DNA from: Motiliproteus sp. MSK22-1
GTDB lineage: Bacteria; Pseudomonadota; Gammaproteobacteria; Pseudomonadales; Balneatricaceae
Length of the DNA: 64,000 nucleotides
NCBI RefSeq assembly: GCF_001968815.1
Contig: NZ_MIEQ01000078.1
Span: 62,001 to 126,000 of the forward strand
Reading direction: 5' to 3'
Shown here: positions 1 to 8,849 of the stretch, piece after piece
Position numbering within the stretch: the stretch's first letter is position 1
Layout: the number at the start of each line of letters is the position of its first letter
Made by a program: the position numbers and the translations under genes
The notes under the pieces: generated by a model
Told to the model about the DNA's origin: nothing
Database searches by the model: none
The model's input: the letters and a program-made list of their open reading frames with translations, nothing else

Positions 1-1
1 G

Positions 2-676
2 CACTTTGAGTCCATGGGAATCTCCTTTCTGGAAACCGCACTCTGTTGGTGGGCTCCATCGTCCAAGTTAAATCCTTTGTTGACCGAAATAAAAGGCCTG
101 GAGCATGTCAGGAGGCTTCAACAGGAGGGGCGGGGCATTATTTTGCTAGGCGCTCATTTTACCGATATGGAAATAAGCTTACGGCTATTAAGTCAGCATG
201 TGGCCTTTGCACCGGTCTATCGGAAAATGAATAACCCGCTGTTAGAGCACTACACTCAGAAAGGTCGCAGTAAGAATACTGCCGGTGCCATCCCCAAAGA
301 GAATATGAAGCAGACCATTCGCCATCTGCGTAACGGTGGCATTCTCTGGTTTGCTCCTGACCAGCAGCATCAGGGCAGCCATAGTGCGCTGGTTAATTTC
401 TTTGGCCAACCGGCCCACAGCGCTACTGCCACTTCCGATATTGCGCGGATAAGTCAAGCCGCAGTCGTTCCCTGTTGGTTCAGACGGGATACGGACGGTT
501 ACCGTTTGGAGTTAAGCGCCCCACTGGATAACTTTCCCACTGATGATGTCGTGGCTGATACTGAGAGATATCACCAGCTTATTGAAGCACAGATAGATAG
601 GTGCCCGGAACAGTACCTATGGGTACATAAACGTTTTAAGGATGTTCCGGGTTTTAAATACGATAAGGATCGTTGA
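2..676 (+). CDS. LpxL/HtrB-family lipid A acyltransferase, 5' end outside window
   Basis: Inner-membrane enzyme that would transfer a secondary acyl chain to lipid A. The reading frame is open to the left edge, and the codons before the first ATG (position 14) read H-F-E-S. That continues the family pattern F-x-S-x-G...ETA-x-x-WW, so the true start lies outside. The catalytic HX4D/E motif is visible as HFTDME around residue 48 of the visible part. Conserved G-G-I-L-W-F-A-P-D-Q and a C-terminal WVHKRFK segment fit the lysophospholipid acyltransferase (LPLAT) superfamily. About 224 residues are visible against the usual ~300. It is convergent with the GT2 gene. LpxL versus LpxM/LpxP cannot be decided here. 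Confidence 0.85.
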   Translation, partial: HFESMGISFLETALCWWAPSSKLNPLLTEIKGLEHVRRLQQEGRGIILLGAHFTDMEISLRLLSQHVAFAPVYRKMNNPLLEHYTQKGRSKNTAGAIPKENMKQTIRHLRNGGILWFAPDQQHQGSHSALVNFFGQPAHSATATSDIARISQAAVVPCWFRRDTDGYRLELSAPLDNFPTDDVVADTERYHQLIEAQIDRCPEQYLWVHKRFKDVPGFKYDKDR

Positions 677-687
677 AGCCTGTTAGT

Positions 688-752
688 CTGAAAACTAAGT
701 CATGTCGATCTGAAAATTAAGTCATGCTGATCATGAAAATTAATGAGTCGAC
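688..752. repeat. three imperfect ~22-bp tandem repeats between convergent genes
   Basis: Units at 688-709 and 710-731 share CTGAAAA(C/T)TAAGTCATG followed by GAT. A third, more diverged copy (CATGAAAATTAATGAGTCGAC) begins at 732. The array spans the gap between the two convergent genes and runs past the GT2 stop codon at 740-742. No function is evident. Confidence 0.6.
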
Positions 753-1567
753 AAACCTTCTTCGCATCGGAACAGCCCCTGTTGCTTGCGTGCCAGCATC
801 ATCGCGGTTTCATTGCTGGAGTCTATTTCACGGTGGCTGCGGCCATGAAATAGATGGAACATGTTAGCAGCATACTTACAGGATTTAACCTTTAAATTAT
901 AGGCTCTGAAACGCCATTCCAAATCAGTGTCATCGGCCAGCGAGGTTTGACCATAGCTTTCGTCATAACCGTTCAGGGCGACCATATCCTCCCGGAAACA
1001 AGAGTAATTACAGCCTACGATACTGGGGGATTTGTGCTTGACCAGGCGACTGAACAAATAGCCATCAGAATTCAGGGATATCCCCGCCTCACAATGGCTT
1101 TCCTGACAATCCCTGATAATTAGCGGCAATCGCCAAAGGTAACTTTTCTCGACACTCAAAGCGCTGAGTTGGCCCGATCTGATACGTTGGCTGTATTTGG
1201 GTCCCAGATTGACACGGCGACCTGCCAGAACCGCCCCTTTTTCTGCCAGTTTGACATGACCTTCAACAAACGTGGAATAAGGGACACAGTCGCCGTCAAT
1301 AAATATCAGATAATCCCCGCTACTCTTAAGGATCGCATTATTCATCGATCGGGCCTTACGAATCCCCTGGTCCTCCTGGCAGGTATGTAATACCTTGAGT
1401 CCTTGAACCGAATTGATAAAGGCAGCCATTTCCGGAGCGTTATTATCTTCGGCTACCACCAGTTCGAGATGTTTATAAGTCTGATTCTTCATTGCTTCGA
1501 CGATGAGTTTTAACGCTTCAATGTCTTTGTACACTGCGACGATCACACTGACCTTCAGTTGCTCCAT
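740..1567 (-). CDS. family 2 glycosyltransferase
   Basis: Predicted GT-A-fold glycosyltransferase of LPS or exopolysaccharide assembly. The N-terminus reads VSVIVAVYKDIEALKLIVEA and is followed by the nucleotide-binding EDNN region. The metal-binding motif is FIDGDCVP (D-x-D) near residue 95. A GCNYSCFREDM segment and DDTDLEWRFR are typical of the C-terminal acceptor part. The ATG at 1567 is preferred over an in-frame TTG at 1579, which would overlap the efflux-pump stop codon. Even the ATG sits only 8 nt after that stop, so translation is probably coupled to the pump gene. Acceptor and sugar donor cannot be told from sequence. Confidence 0.85.
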   Translation of the reverse strand: MEQLKVSVIVAVYKDIEALKLIVEAMKNQTYKHLELVVAEDNNAPEMAAFINSVQGLKVLHTCQEDQGIRKARSMNNAILKSSGDYLIFIDGDCVPYSTFVEGHVKLAEKGAVLAGRRVNLGPKYSQRIRSGQLSALSVEKSYLWRLPLIIRDCQESHCEAGISLNSDGYLFSRLVKHKSPSIVGCNYSCFREDMVALNGYDESYGQTSLADDTDLEWRFRAYNLKVKSCKYAANMFHLFHGRSHREIDSSNETAMMLARKQQGLFRCEEGLSTH

Positions 1568-1575
1568 GGGCTCTT

Positions 1576-4500
1576 TCAACCTTCTTTCTTTACCTTTTCT
1601 CTGAGAGTTTGCATTGTGACGAACAGTGCTGGAATGAAGAAGATACCGATACAGGTTGCCATCAACATACCGCAGAGAACCACAAAACCGATTGATATGC
1701 GACTGGCTGCACCGGCCCCACTGGCAAACACTAATGGCATAACCCCCAGGATGAAGGAAAATGCTGTCATCAGCACCGCTCGGTAGCGCAAGCTGGCGGC
1801 TTCCGTGGCGGCTTCTATAATCCCTTTACCCTCTTCGCGTAATTGCTTGGCAAATTCTACGATCAGGATCGCGGATTTACTGGCCAGACCAATCAGCATC
1901 ACAATACCAATCTGCGCATAGAGATTGTTGGTCAAGCCGGGTATCAGCCACAGCGGTAGAATCGCGCCCAGTAAGGCAATGGTAATCGACAGCATGACTG
2001 CCAATGGGATGGTCCAGCTCTCGTACTGGGCCACCAGAAATAAATAGGCGAACAGTACTGCCAGTGACATTATCAGGATAACAAAACCACTGGCCTCCTG
2101 TTCCTGGGAGGTGGTCCCTGTCCATTGCAGCTCATAGCCTTCGGGGAGCGCTTCCCGGGCCAGTTTTTCCAGTATCTGTATTCCCTCTCCGGTAGCCACA
2201 TTGGCAGCTAGCATCGCCTGAATAGAGGCGGAACGAGTCTGGTTAAAACGAGTCAGGGACTGGGGGCCCAATACTGGCTTGATATCCACCAATGCATTAA
2301 CAGGTACCATATAACCCTGATTACTCAATACATGAATATGGCCGATATCATCGATATCGTCGCGAAATTCGCTGTCTGCCTGAACGATAACACGGTAATT
2401 GCGCCCGTAAATATTAAAGTCATTGACATACTGGGTACCGAGCTGCGCCTGTAAGGTGCTGAACAGTTCACTCATGGGTATCCCCAGTGACAGGGCCTTG
2501 TCCCGATCAACCACCAGCTCAAGTTGTGGCACATTGGCTGAGTAGGTGGAATATACGCGACTGAACTCAGGCGCTTGGTTCGCTGCTATGATCAGTGAGC
2601 GTACAGCCTGTGCCAACTCTTGCGGTGAACCGTTATTCAAGTCCAGCAGGTTAGCTTCCAGGCCTCCGGCCGTACCTAACCCGGGAATAGGAGGTGTTGG
2701 GAAGGCCATGATATTCGCGCCGGGAATGGTTGCCAGTTTTCCGTTCAGCTCCCCCAGAATGTTGTACCAGGCCAGTTCTTTATCGGTGCGTTCATCCCAG
2801 TGATCAAGGACCGGGATTGCTAAGGCTGCATTGGGTGCAGCACCGCCCAGAATACTGAATCCCTTGACGGCAATACGGTTTTCAACACCTTTTTGTTCAA
2901 CCAGTATTTGATCAATCTGCCTGATAACCTCGTCTGTGCGGTTCAGTGAAGCACCATCCGGCAGCTGTACGTTGATAAAGAAAGCACCGTTGTCCTCATA
3001 GGGCAAAAAGCCGGTCGGAGTGGTGGTAAACATATAATAGACGCCAGCTGCCATCGCGATTAATAATCCAATACTGAGAGTCAGCTTCCGATTGAGAAAG
3101 CTGACCTGTTTAACATAACCGCGGCGGGTCCAGTCCACCAGTTGATCAAACTTTTTGAAAATCCCTTTTGTTTGGGTTTCCGGCTTCAACAGCAGAGCGC
3201 AGAGTGCGGGAGATAAGGTCAGCGCATTAAGAGATGAGAAACAGACCGCCACTGAAATAGTCACCGCAAATTCGGTATACAGCTTGCCAGTGATTCCCGG
3301 CATAAAAGCAACAGGAACAAACACTGCCAGTAGTACCAGGGTTGTTGCAATAACGGGTCCGATGACTTCCTTCATCGCTTTGGATGTGGCTTCTGCAGCC
3401 GCTAGTTTTCCCTCCTGCATATGTCGCTTCACATTCTCTACCACCACTATTGCGTCGTCGACCACGATACCTATCGCCAGAATCAGGGCGAATAATGAGA
3501 TGGTGTTAATACTGAACCCGAGCATTTTTAATACAGCGAAGGTGGCGATCAGGGAGACAGGAATCGTGGCGGCCGGAATCAGCGTAGCACGCCAATCAGC
3601 CAGAAAGAGAAATGTAACGATGACGACCAGAGAAAAGGTGATAAACAGGGTTTCCACAACCTCTTGCAAGGAGGCTTTTACAGACAGTGTGGTGTCATAG
3701 AGGACGGCATACTCTAAATCATCCGGGAAACGCTGACTCAAATGTTCCAGTTCCGCATAAACCTGGTTTGCCACATCAAGAGCATTGGCTCCGGGGCTCT
3801 GGTAGATTGCGACGGTTGCAGCAGAGTTGCCATTGAGAAGAGAGGATGCACTGTAGGTCTGAGATCCTAACTCAATCCGGGCAACATCCCGTAAACGCAC
3901 TGTCGCGGCACTGTCTCCAATACGCAGCACGATGTCTTCGAATTCTGCTACCGTTTCCAGTCGTCCCTTGGCCCGCAGATTGTATTGAAATTGCTGACTC
4001 TGAGTCAGTGGTGGCTGTCCGATAATGCCAACCGAGGCCTGTATATTCTGTTGTTTGATGGCATTGCTGACATCCCCGGGTGAAAGCTTAAGCGCTTTCA
4101 AGCGGTCCGGATCAAGCCATATTCGCATACCGTAGTCGAGGGGGCTGAACTGTGATGCGGAGCCTACACCGTTAATTCGGGCCAAAGCATCCTGAATATT
4201 CAGCGTAGCGTAGTTACTCAGAAACAGTTCGTCGTAGGTTCCTTCGGGCGAGAATAGATTAACAACCAACAACATGTTGGTTGCCTGCTTCTTGGTGGTG
4301 ACACCTTGTCGGACAACCTCCTGTGGAAGTGAAGCTTCAGCCAGTGCCACTCGATTCTGAACGTTGATAGCAGCCTGATCGGGATCCGTGCCAACGGCAA
4401 AAGTGATATCCAGTGTGTAGCTGCCATCATTGGAAGATGTGGAAGACATATATAACATGCTGTCCACACCATTGACCTGGCCCTCGATGGGAGCTGCTAC

Positions 4501-4683
4501 CGCCTGTTCTACAACTTCGGCGTTGGCTCCAGGATAGGAGGCCTTCACCTGTACTTTTGGTGGAGTGATATCTGGAAATTGTGCAACAGGCAGAGTGAAG
4601 GCTGCCAGGGTGCCGGCGATCATCAGGACGATCGAAATAACCAGAGCAAACTTTGGCCGATTGATAAAAAAGAGAGAGAACAT
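1576..4683 (-). CDS. RND multidrug efflux pump, inner-membrane subunit (AcrB/MexB-like, HAE1)
   Basis: Proton-driven trimeric exporter that works with a periplasmic adaptor and an outer-membrane channel. The 1035 residues are the normal family length. The N-terminus FFINRPKFALVISIVLMIAG is the characteristic TM1. The proton-relay acidic pair lies in TM4 (GIVVDDAIVVVENV). The porter-domain motif ASYPGANAEVVEQAVAAPIE and the internal duplication of two six-TM halves are present. A clear GAGGAG-like ribosome site precedes the ATG. It lies 3 nt after the adaptor gene and just before a GT2 gene. No outer-membrane factor gene is in the window, so a TolC-type channel elsewhere is presumably shared. 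Substrates are unknown. Confidence 0.95.
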   Translation of the reverse strand: MFSLFFINRPKFALVISIVLMIAGTLAAFTLPVAQFPDITPPKVQVKASYPGANAEVVEQAVAAPIEGQVNGVDSMLYMSSTSSNDGSYTLDITFAVGTDPDQAAINVQNRVALAEASLPQEVVRQGVTTKKQATNMLLVVNLFSPEGTYDELFLSNYATLNIQDALARINGVGSASQFSPLDYGMRIWLDPDRLKALKLSPGDVSNAIKQQNIQASVGIIGQPPLTQSQQFQYNLRAKGRLETVAEFEDIVLRIGDSAATVRLRDVARIELGSQTYSASSLLNGNSAATVAIYQSPGANALDVANQVYAELEHLSQRFPDDLEYAVLYDTTLSVKASLQEVVETLFITFSLVVIVTFLFLADWRATLIPAATIPVSLIATFAVLKMLGFSINTISLFALILAIGIVVDDAIVVVENVKRHMQEGKLAAAEATSKAMKEVIGPVIATTLVLLAVFVPVAFMPGITGKLYTEFAVTISVAVCFSSLNALTLSPALCALLLKPETQTKGIFKKFDQLVDWTRRGYVKQVSFLNRKLTLSIGLLIAMAAGVYYMFTTTPTGFLPYEDNGAFFINVQLPDGASLNRTDEVIRQIDQILVEQKGVENRIAVKGFSILGGAAPNAALAIPVLDHWDERTDKELAWYNILGELNGKLATIPGANIMAFPTPPIPGLGTAGGLEANLLDLNNGSPQELAQAVRSLIIAANQAPEFSRVYSTYSANVPQLELVVDRDKALSLGIPMSELFSTLQAQLGTQYVNDFNIYGRNYRVIVQADSEFRDDIDDIGHIHVLSNQGYMVPVNALVDIKPVLGPQSLTRFNQTRSASIQAMLAANVATGEGIQILEKLAREALPEGYELQWTGTTSQEQEASGFVILIMSLAVLFAYLFLVAQYESWTIPLAVMLSITIALLGAILPLWLIPGLTNNLYAQIGIVMLIGLASKSAILIVEFAKQLREEGKGIIEAATEAASLRYRAVLMTAFSFILGVMPLVFASGAGAASRISIGFVVLCGMLMATCIGIFFIPALFVTMQTLREKVKKEG

Positions 4684-4686
4684 GTC

Positions 4687-5823
4687 CTACTCCTCTCTTG
4701 CTATGACGGCATTGACGCGAAGTCCGGGCTTAACTTTCTGAAGGCCTTCAGTGATAACCAGATCGCCAGCTTCCAGGCCGTTAAGTACCTGCCACTGACC
4801 TTCAAATTGAGGGCCCATTTCTACCCGGGCCAATTCGACCTCAGCGTCAATCTGTTGAGTGTCATTGTTATCCGAATCAGCCATTTTGGCCTGAGAGTTA
4901 ACTTTCATCACATAGTATCCCTGGCGGTCGCGCTGTACTGCCGATTGAGGGATACGAATACCCTCCTCAGCCTGCTTGCGCTTAATCTCTACGTGAACAA
5001 ACTCTCCAGGCAGAAGCACTCCGTCAGGGTTTGGGAAGCTGGCTCGAATGATCAGCGTGTCGGTATTTCGGTCTACTTCCGGGGAGATAAAATTAAAGCT
5101 TCCGGCGTGTCCATACTCACTTCCGTCAGACAGTTTGAGCCTGGGTGCTACAGGAGGGTTGTCCAGATCAATACCGTCTCTGCGGGCATCGAGCATTCGT
5201 TTCTCACTGACTGACATCTCCACATAGATTGGATCCAGATTAACAATGGTTGCCAAGGCACCGCTTTCCGGGCTGATAAGATCACCGACGGAAAAGTTGC
5301 TTTTGCCAATTCGGCCGCTGAATGGTGCACGAATCTGGGTATAGCTCAGATCGAGCTTGGCTTTTTCCAGCCCTGCTTCGGCCTTGAGCACCTGTGCTTT
5401 GGCTTGATCGCGGTCAGCTTCAGCTTGATCCAGTTGAGCCTGAGAAATAGCCTGACGCTTGTGTAACTGAAGAGAGCGATTAAGGCTGGCTTCTGCGTTC
5501 TTCAGGGTTGCTCTGGCCGATAGCATATCCGCCTGGGCCTGCTTCTGAATGATTTCATAGTTGTTTCTTTCAATATGGAACAGCACCTGTTTGGCTTCGA
5601 CATCACGCCCTTCGGTAAATAGTTTTTTTTCCAGAAATCCAGAAACTCTTGCGAGTAAACTGACTCGTTCACTGGCTTCAATCCGCCCTACCAGCTGATA
5701 GGTGGGGGTCAGATCGGAGATGGCAACGGTATGAACGACTACAGCAGGTGCGGGTTTTCCGTCTGCCTGTGCCAGGGTGATGGAATAGATACCGATAAGT
5801 AATACCATCAGGAACTGTTTCAA
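4687..5823 (-). CDS. RND efflux periplasmic adaptor (AcrA/MexA-like membrane fusion protein)
   Basis: Links the RND pump encoded immediately downstream to an outer-membrane channel. An N-terminal signal sequence ends near AQA. It is followed by a lipoyl/barrel-sandwich half (VSLLARVSGFLEKKLF), an alpha-helical hairpin rich in A/Q/E/K (about residues 90-160), the second lipoyl half (IRAPFSGRIGKSNFSVGDL) and beta-barrel and membrane-proximal domains. Length (378 aa) is normal. Translation appears to start at TTG (5821-5823), preceded by AAGGAG at the correct distance, and no in-frame ATG competes. No lipobox Cys is seen, so the protein is probably a soluble periplasmic adaptor. Confidence 0.92.
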   Translation of the reverse strand: MKQFLMVLLIGIYSITLAQADGKPAPAVVVHTVAISDLTPTYQLVGRIEASERVSLLARVSGFLEKKLFTEGRDVEAKQVLFHIERNNYEIIQKQAQADMLSARATLKNAEASLNRSLQLHKRQAISQAQLDQAEADRDQAKAQVLKAEAGLEKAKLDLSYTQIRAPFSGRIGKSNFSVGDLISPESGALATIVNLDPIYVEMSVSEKRMLDARRDGIDLDNPPVAPRLKLSDGSEYGHAGSFNFISPEVDRNTDTLIIRASFPNPDGVLLPGEFVHVEIKRKQAEEGIRIPQSAVQRDRQGYYVMKVNSQAKMADSDNNDTQQIDAEVELARVEMGPQFEGQWQVLNGLEAGDLVITEGLQKVKPGLRVNAVIAREE

Positions 5824-5893
5824 AATAAACTCCTTAGAGATCGAATGCCTCTGAAAATGTCCTAAAATGCTCAGTTAAGCCTAGTGCATAAAT

Positions 5894-7165
5894 TTAAAAA
5901 TCTTTCCCTTTCCAGCGGCAATAACGCAGATACCAGCCACTGGTTTTTTTCCAGAATTTGATCCCTCTGTCTTTAGGCATAATGTTGATACGTCGAATAC
6001 GGTAGAAATCATCGGCCAGATGCAGCGGGCCACTGACTGTTGCGATAGCAAACAGGTAACCAGCAGACTGAGCTGCTGCCACTTCTCTATCCTGATAATC
6101 CCCAAAAGGATAGGCGAATGATACGACCTCAGTATCGAGGAGTTGTTCCAGCCGATGTTTGGAATCACTCATTTCCCGAGCCAGCTCATCGGCATCCAGG
6201 GTAGGAAGGTGCTGATGAGTCAAACCATGGGACGCAATTTCAATACGACCACTTTGATGGCAAGCGAGCAGTTGTTCGGATGTCATCAACGCTGCCGGAG
6301 GCTCTCCGCCAGGAATATCCCATTCATTGCGGGTCAGGGATTCATTCGCCAGAGCAAATATGACCGCTTTAAAATCAAACTCTTCCAGTAAGGGGAGGAG
6401 GTTGTGATAGTTATCTTCATAACCATCATCAAAGGTGAGAATGATGGGCTTTTTAACTCGAACTCCATCCGCCAGTTCTTTAAAAGTAACGGGTTGAAAT
6501 CCACGTTTCTTCAGACTGGAAAACTGTTCTCTCAACTGTTCTTTGACCGTATAAACACAGTGTATCGACCCTTGTGGTGGGCTGTCAGGCACCTGATGAT
6601 ACATCAACACAGGGACTTCGTTGAATGTACTCAGAGCAGCGTCCGCCATGGCCTGTCGATAACTTTTACGAACGTTCTGATGCACATACTGGGGATCATA
6701 ATCAGCCAGGTATTCAGTATAGGCGGATGTATCAGCGGTTATCGTGCCCTTAACAAATGCTGAAAGATCCTGGCGTAAAGCCGTCCAATCAATTGATGCT
6801 GGACTGAAACAATCGCCAAAATTACTGGCTTTGCCCAGCGCAATGGTTTGTTGTTGAATGAGGCCAACATAACAGCACTCTCCCACTGCCATGACCGGAC
6901 GTGCTAATTTCATTGCTTCTAGCGCTACTCTGCCAGCGCCGATAACCAGATCGGCTGTTTGATAGTAATTACTTACATCGTTTTTCTGACCAATAAAATG
7001 GGCGTTTTCGGGTGGGGCTGGCCAGCTTTCTGGTACCCCCGGTCCGCCAACAAAGATAAACTTAACCTGACTGAATTCTGGTGCGATCTCAAACGCCAGT
7101 TTTCGGGCTATTTCACCTTTTGGGCCGGTCAGGCGTCCTACCCAAAGAATGGTCAGTGCTGTCAT
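5894..7165 (-). CDS. C-terminal half of a GT4 glycosyltransferase fused to a polysaccharide deacetylase (CE4)
   Basis: Residues ~1-175 are the donor-sugar half of a GT-B glycosyltransferase: ILWVGRLTGPKG, FVGGPG, then the E-containing block GRVALEAMKLARPVMA. Residues ~185-423 are a NodB-homology deacetylase: VPVLMYHQV, catalytic/metal motif LTFDDGYEDNY, SHGLTHQHL (the H-x3-H metal ligands) and FAYPFGDY. The ATG at 7165 begins 1 nt after the TAA that ends the upstream glycosyltransferase N-terminal half, so the glycosyltransferase is split into two adjoining frames. The protein may deacetylate an amino sugar in LPS core or a surface glycan. The deacetylase part looks intact, but glycosyltransferase activity depends on whether the two parts work together. 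Confidence 0.8.
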   Translation of the reverse strand: MTALTILWVGRLTGPKGEIARKLAFEIAPEFSQVKFIFVGGPGVPESWPAPPENAHFIGQKNDVSNYYQTADLVIGAGRVALEAMKLARPVMAVGECCYVGLIQQQTIALGKASNFGDCFSPASIDWTALRQDLSAFVKGTITADTSAYTEYLADYDPQYVHQNVRKSYRQAMADAALSTFNEVPVLMYHQVPDSPPQGSIHCVYTVKEQLREQFSSLKKRGFQPVTFKELADGVRVKKPIILTFDDGYEDNYHNLLPLLEEFDFKAVIFALANESLTRNEWDIPGGEPPAALMTSEQLLACHQSGRIEIASHGLTHQHLPTLDADELAREMSDSKHRLEQLLDTEVVSFAYPFGDYQDREVAAAQSAGYLFAIATVSGPLHLADDFYRIRRINIMPKDRGIKFWKKTSGWYLRYCRWKGKDF

Positions 7166-7166
7166 C

Positions 7167-7640
7167 TTAACCAATACCGTTTCGAACAACTCGGATGAAC
7201 TGGCGAGGAATATTCAATTCACCCTGGAGGTGCTCGGCGATATGGTCACAGACTGCCAGAATATGGCGACCATAGATATTCCAGCTGCGGCTGCTGGGAT
7301 GGACTTTCTGGCGACCATGTACTGTTGAGACATATCCAACCCTGGCTCGTTTTGCCGCTATATTGGCAATCCAGCTCGCTGCGCGGGAGTGAGCGTGAAT
7401 AACATCAATGTTGTGTTGCTTGCAAAGTCTCACAACCCCGATAATATTACGTAATCGGTTGAGGTAGCGACGGTTGTCGATGCTCATGGGGATATAGCTG
7501 GCACCGGGAAGATCCACTGACAAAGTATCGGATACCAGCCAACAGTTGTCCCCTTCGGCCAGTTGCTGACGACAGAGTTCAGCAGCGTAAACCTCAGCCC
7601 CCGTCAGATGAGTCTGTGACAATAGATGAAGAATTCGCAT
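7167..7640 (-). CDS. N-terminal half of the split GT4 glycosyltransferase
   Basis: Acceptor-side Rossmann half of a family 4 glycosyltransferase. MRILHLLSQTHLTGAEVYAA carries the GGAE-type loop. VIHAHSRAASWIA is the usual D-x-I/V-H-x-H-S helix, and VSTVHGR and FIRVVRNGI mark the end of the half. It stops with TAA at 7167-7169. The second half starts at an ATG one base later in another frame, where a normal family member would read on through a short linker into ILWVGRLTGPKG. This is either a disrupted gene or a split enzyme translated by stop-start coupling. The ATG at 7640 is preferred over an alternative start at 7664. Its 5' end overlaps the divergent GT9 gene by 15 bp. Confidence 0.65.
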   Translation of the reverse strand: MRILHLLSQTHLTGAEVYAAELCRQQLAEGDNCWLVSDTLSVDLPGASYIPMSIDNRRYLNRLRNIIGVVRLCKQHNIDVIHAHSRAASWIANIAAKRARVGYVSTVHGRQKVHPSSRSWNIYGRHILAVCDHIAEHLQGELNIPRQFIRVVRNGIG

Positions 7641-8729
7641 AGCGTTAGTAATACTGATCCTCAAAAAATCCTAGTGGTTCGCAATGACAAGTTAGGAGAC
7701 TTTATGCTCTCCTGGCCCAGTTTTGCTGCTTTGAAACATGCTTTTCCAGAGAGCCGAATTATCGCTCTGGTACCCGCTTATACTCAACCTGTTGCCGAAC
7801 TCTGCCCCTCAATTGATGAGGTGATTATTGACCCGACTGCGGATGCTGGAGTGAACGGCTTTATTTCACTTTTGAAGCGCATACGTGAGCAGCGCTTTGA
7901 CCTGATGCTGACCCTGTTCTCTACCACCCGAGTCGGCTTGTTGGGTTTTGCCGCTGGAATTCCCGCCCGTTGGGCGCCAGCCACCAAGTTGGCCCAGATC
8001 TTTTATAACCATACCTTAAAACAAAAGCGTTCAAGATCGGAAAAACCGGAGTTTCAATATAACCTGGACCTGACAGAGGCCTGCATCAAGAGTGCTCAAA
8101 GTGATAAACCCAACCCCAGCCACTACCAGAGTCACAGTCATATCACCGAGCGTCCCTACTTGGCGTTTGATGATACATCACTGAAGGCTTTGCGCCAGCA
8201 ATTTGTCGATCAACACTGCATCGTTGCTGAGCAACGCTTAGTCTTTATTCATGCCGGGCATGGGGGCAGTGCAAATAATCTTGGTCTGCTTCAGTATGCG
8301 GAGCTGGCAAAGCTGATCAGCCATGAAACAGTTTGTTTTATCTTAACGGCCGGTCCCGGCGAGCTGGAGGATACTCAGAAACTGGCAGCATTGATGGATC
8401 AATTTCATCTAAACTATCGAATATTTAATTCAACCGAGGGATTAACTAGCTTTGCCCGGCATCTGGCCTTAGCTGATCTCTTTATCGCGGGATCTACTGG
8501 GACTTTACATATTGCTGGAGCTTTAGATCGCCCAACGGTCGGATTTTATCCTAATCGTCGTTCTTCAACCCCGTTACGTTGGCGTACGCTGAACTCACAT
8601 GGCCGTTACCTGGCGCTAACTCCTCCCAGTGATATCGAACAGGATATGAGTTGTGTCGACCTTTCAAAGGCCGCGGAAGACATTCAGGCGTTTATGGCGC
8701 GGTTGTGGTCTGGTGACTATCAAACATGA
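7626..8729 (+). CDS. family 9 glycosyltransferase (heptosyltransferase-like)
   Basis: GT-B enzyme of the ADP-heptose:LPS heptosyltransferase family, predicted to add a sugar to LPS core. It opens with KILVVRNDKLGDFMLSWPSF, the GT9 N-terminal nucleotide-fold signature (R-x-D-x-x-G-D). The C-terminal half has FIHAGHGGSANN, FILTAGP and LADLFIAGSTGTLHIAGAL, where the S/T-G-x-x-H-x-A motif binds the nucleotide-sugar. The ATG at 7626 has no in-frame ATG alternative. Its first 15 bases overlap the start of the divergent GT4 half, so each promoter must lie inside the other gene. The sugar added is uncertain because WaaF itself is encoded at 11.8-12.8 kb. Confidence 0.88.
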   Translation: MKNSHSVSNTDPQKILVVRNDKLGDFMLSWPSFAALKHAFPESRIIALVPAYTQPVAELCPSIDEVIIDPTADAGVNGFISLLKRIREQRFDLMLTLFSTTRVGLLGFAAGIPARWAPATKLAQIFYNHTLKQKRSRSEKPEFQYNLDLTEACIKSAQSDKPNPSHYQSHSHITERPYLAFDDTSLKALRQQFVDQHCIVAEQRLVFIHAGHGGSANNLGLLQYAELAKLISHETVCFILTAGPGELEDTQKLAALMDQFHLNYRIFNSTEGLTSFARHLALADLFIAGSTGTLHIAGALDRPTVGFYPNRRSSTPLRWRTLNSHGRYLALTPPSDIEQDMSCVDLSKAAEDIQAFMARLWSGDYQT

Positions 8730-8849
8730 CCGTTATTTTCCGCTGTATACATTTTGTGGTCGATTTTCTCTGATGGCTTACCTGCGCCTAAGGCAAGCCC
8801 GGATAGAGTGTCCGATAATAAGTGAATCATGATAAATACTAAGCTCAAC

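Noticed and set aside
3155-3700. 181-codon plus-strand frame
   Set aside because: Antisense to the conserved pump coding sequence.
4579-5214. 211-codon plus-strand frame
   Set aside because: Shadow of the RND pump and adaptor genes, whose families are certain.
8775-8799. GGCTT...AAGCC imperfect hairpin between convergent genes
   Set aside because: Short mismatched stem and no T run, so not listed as a terminator.
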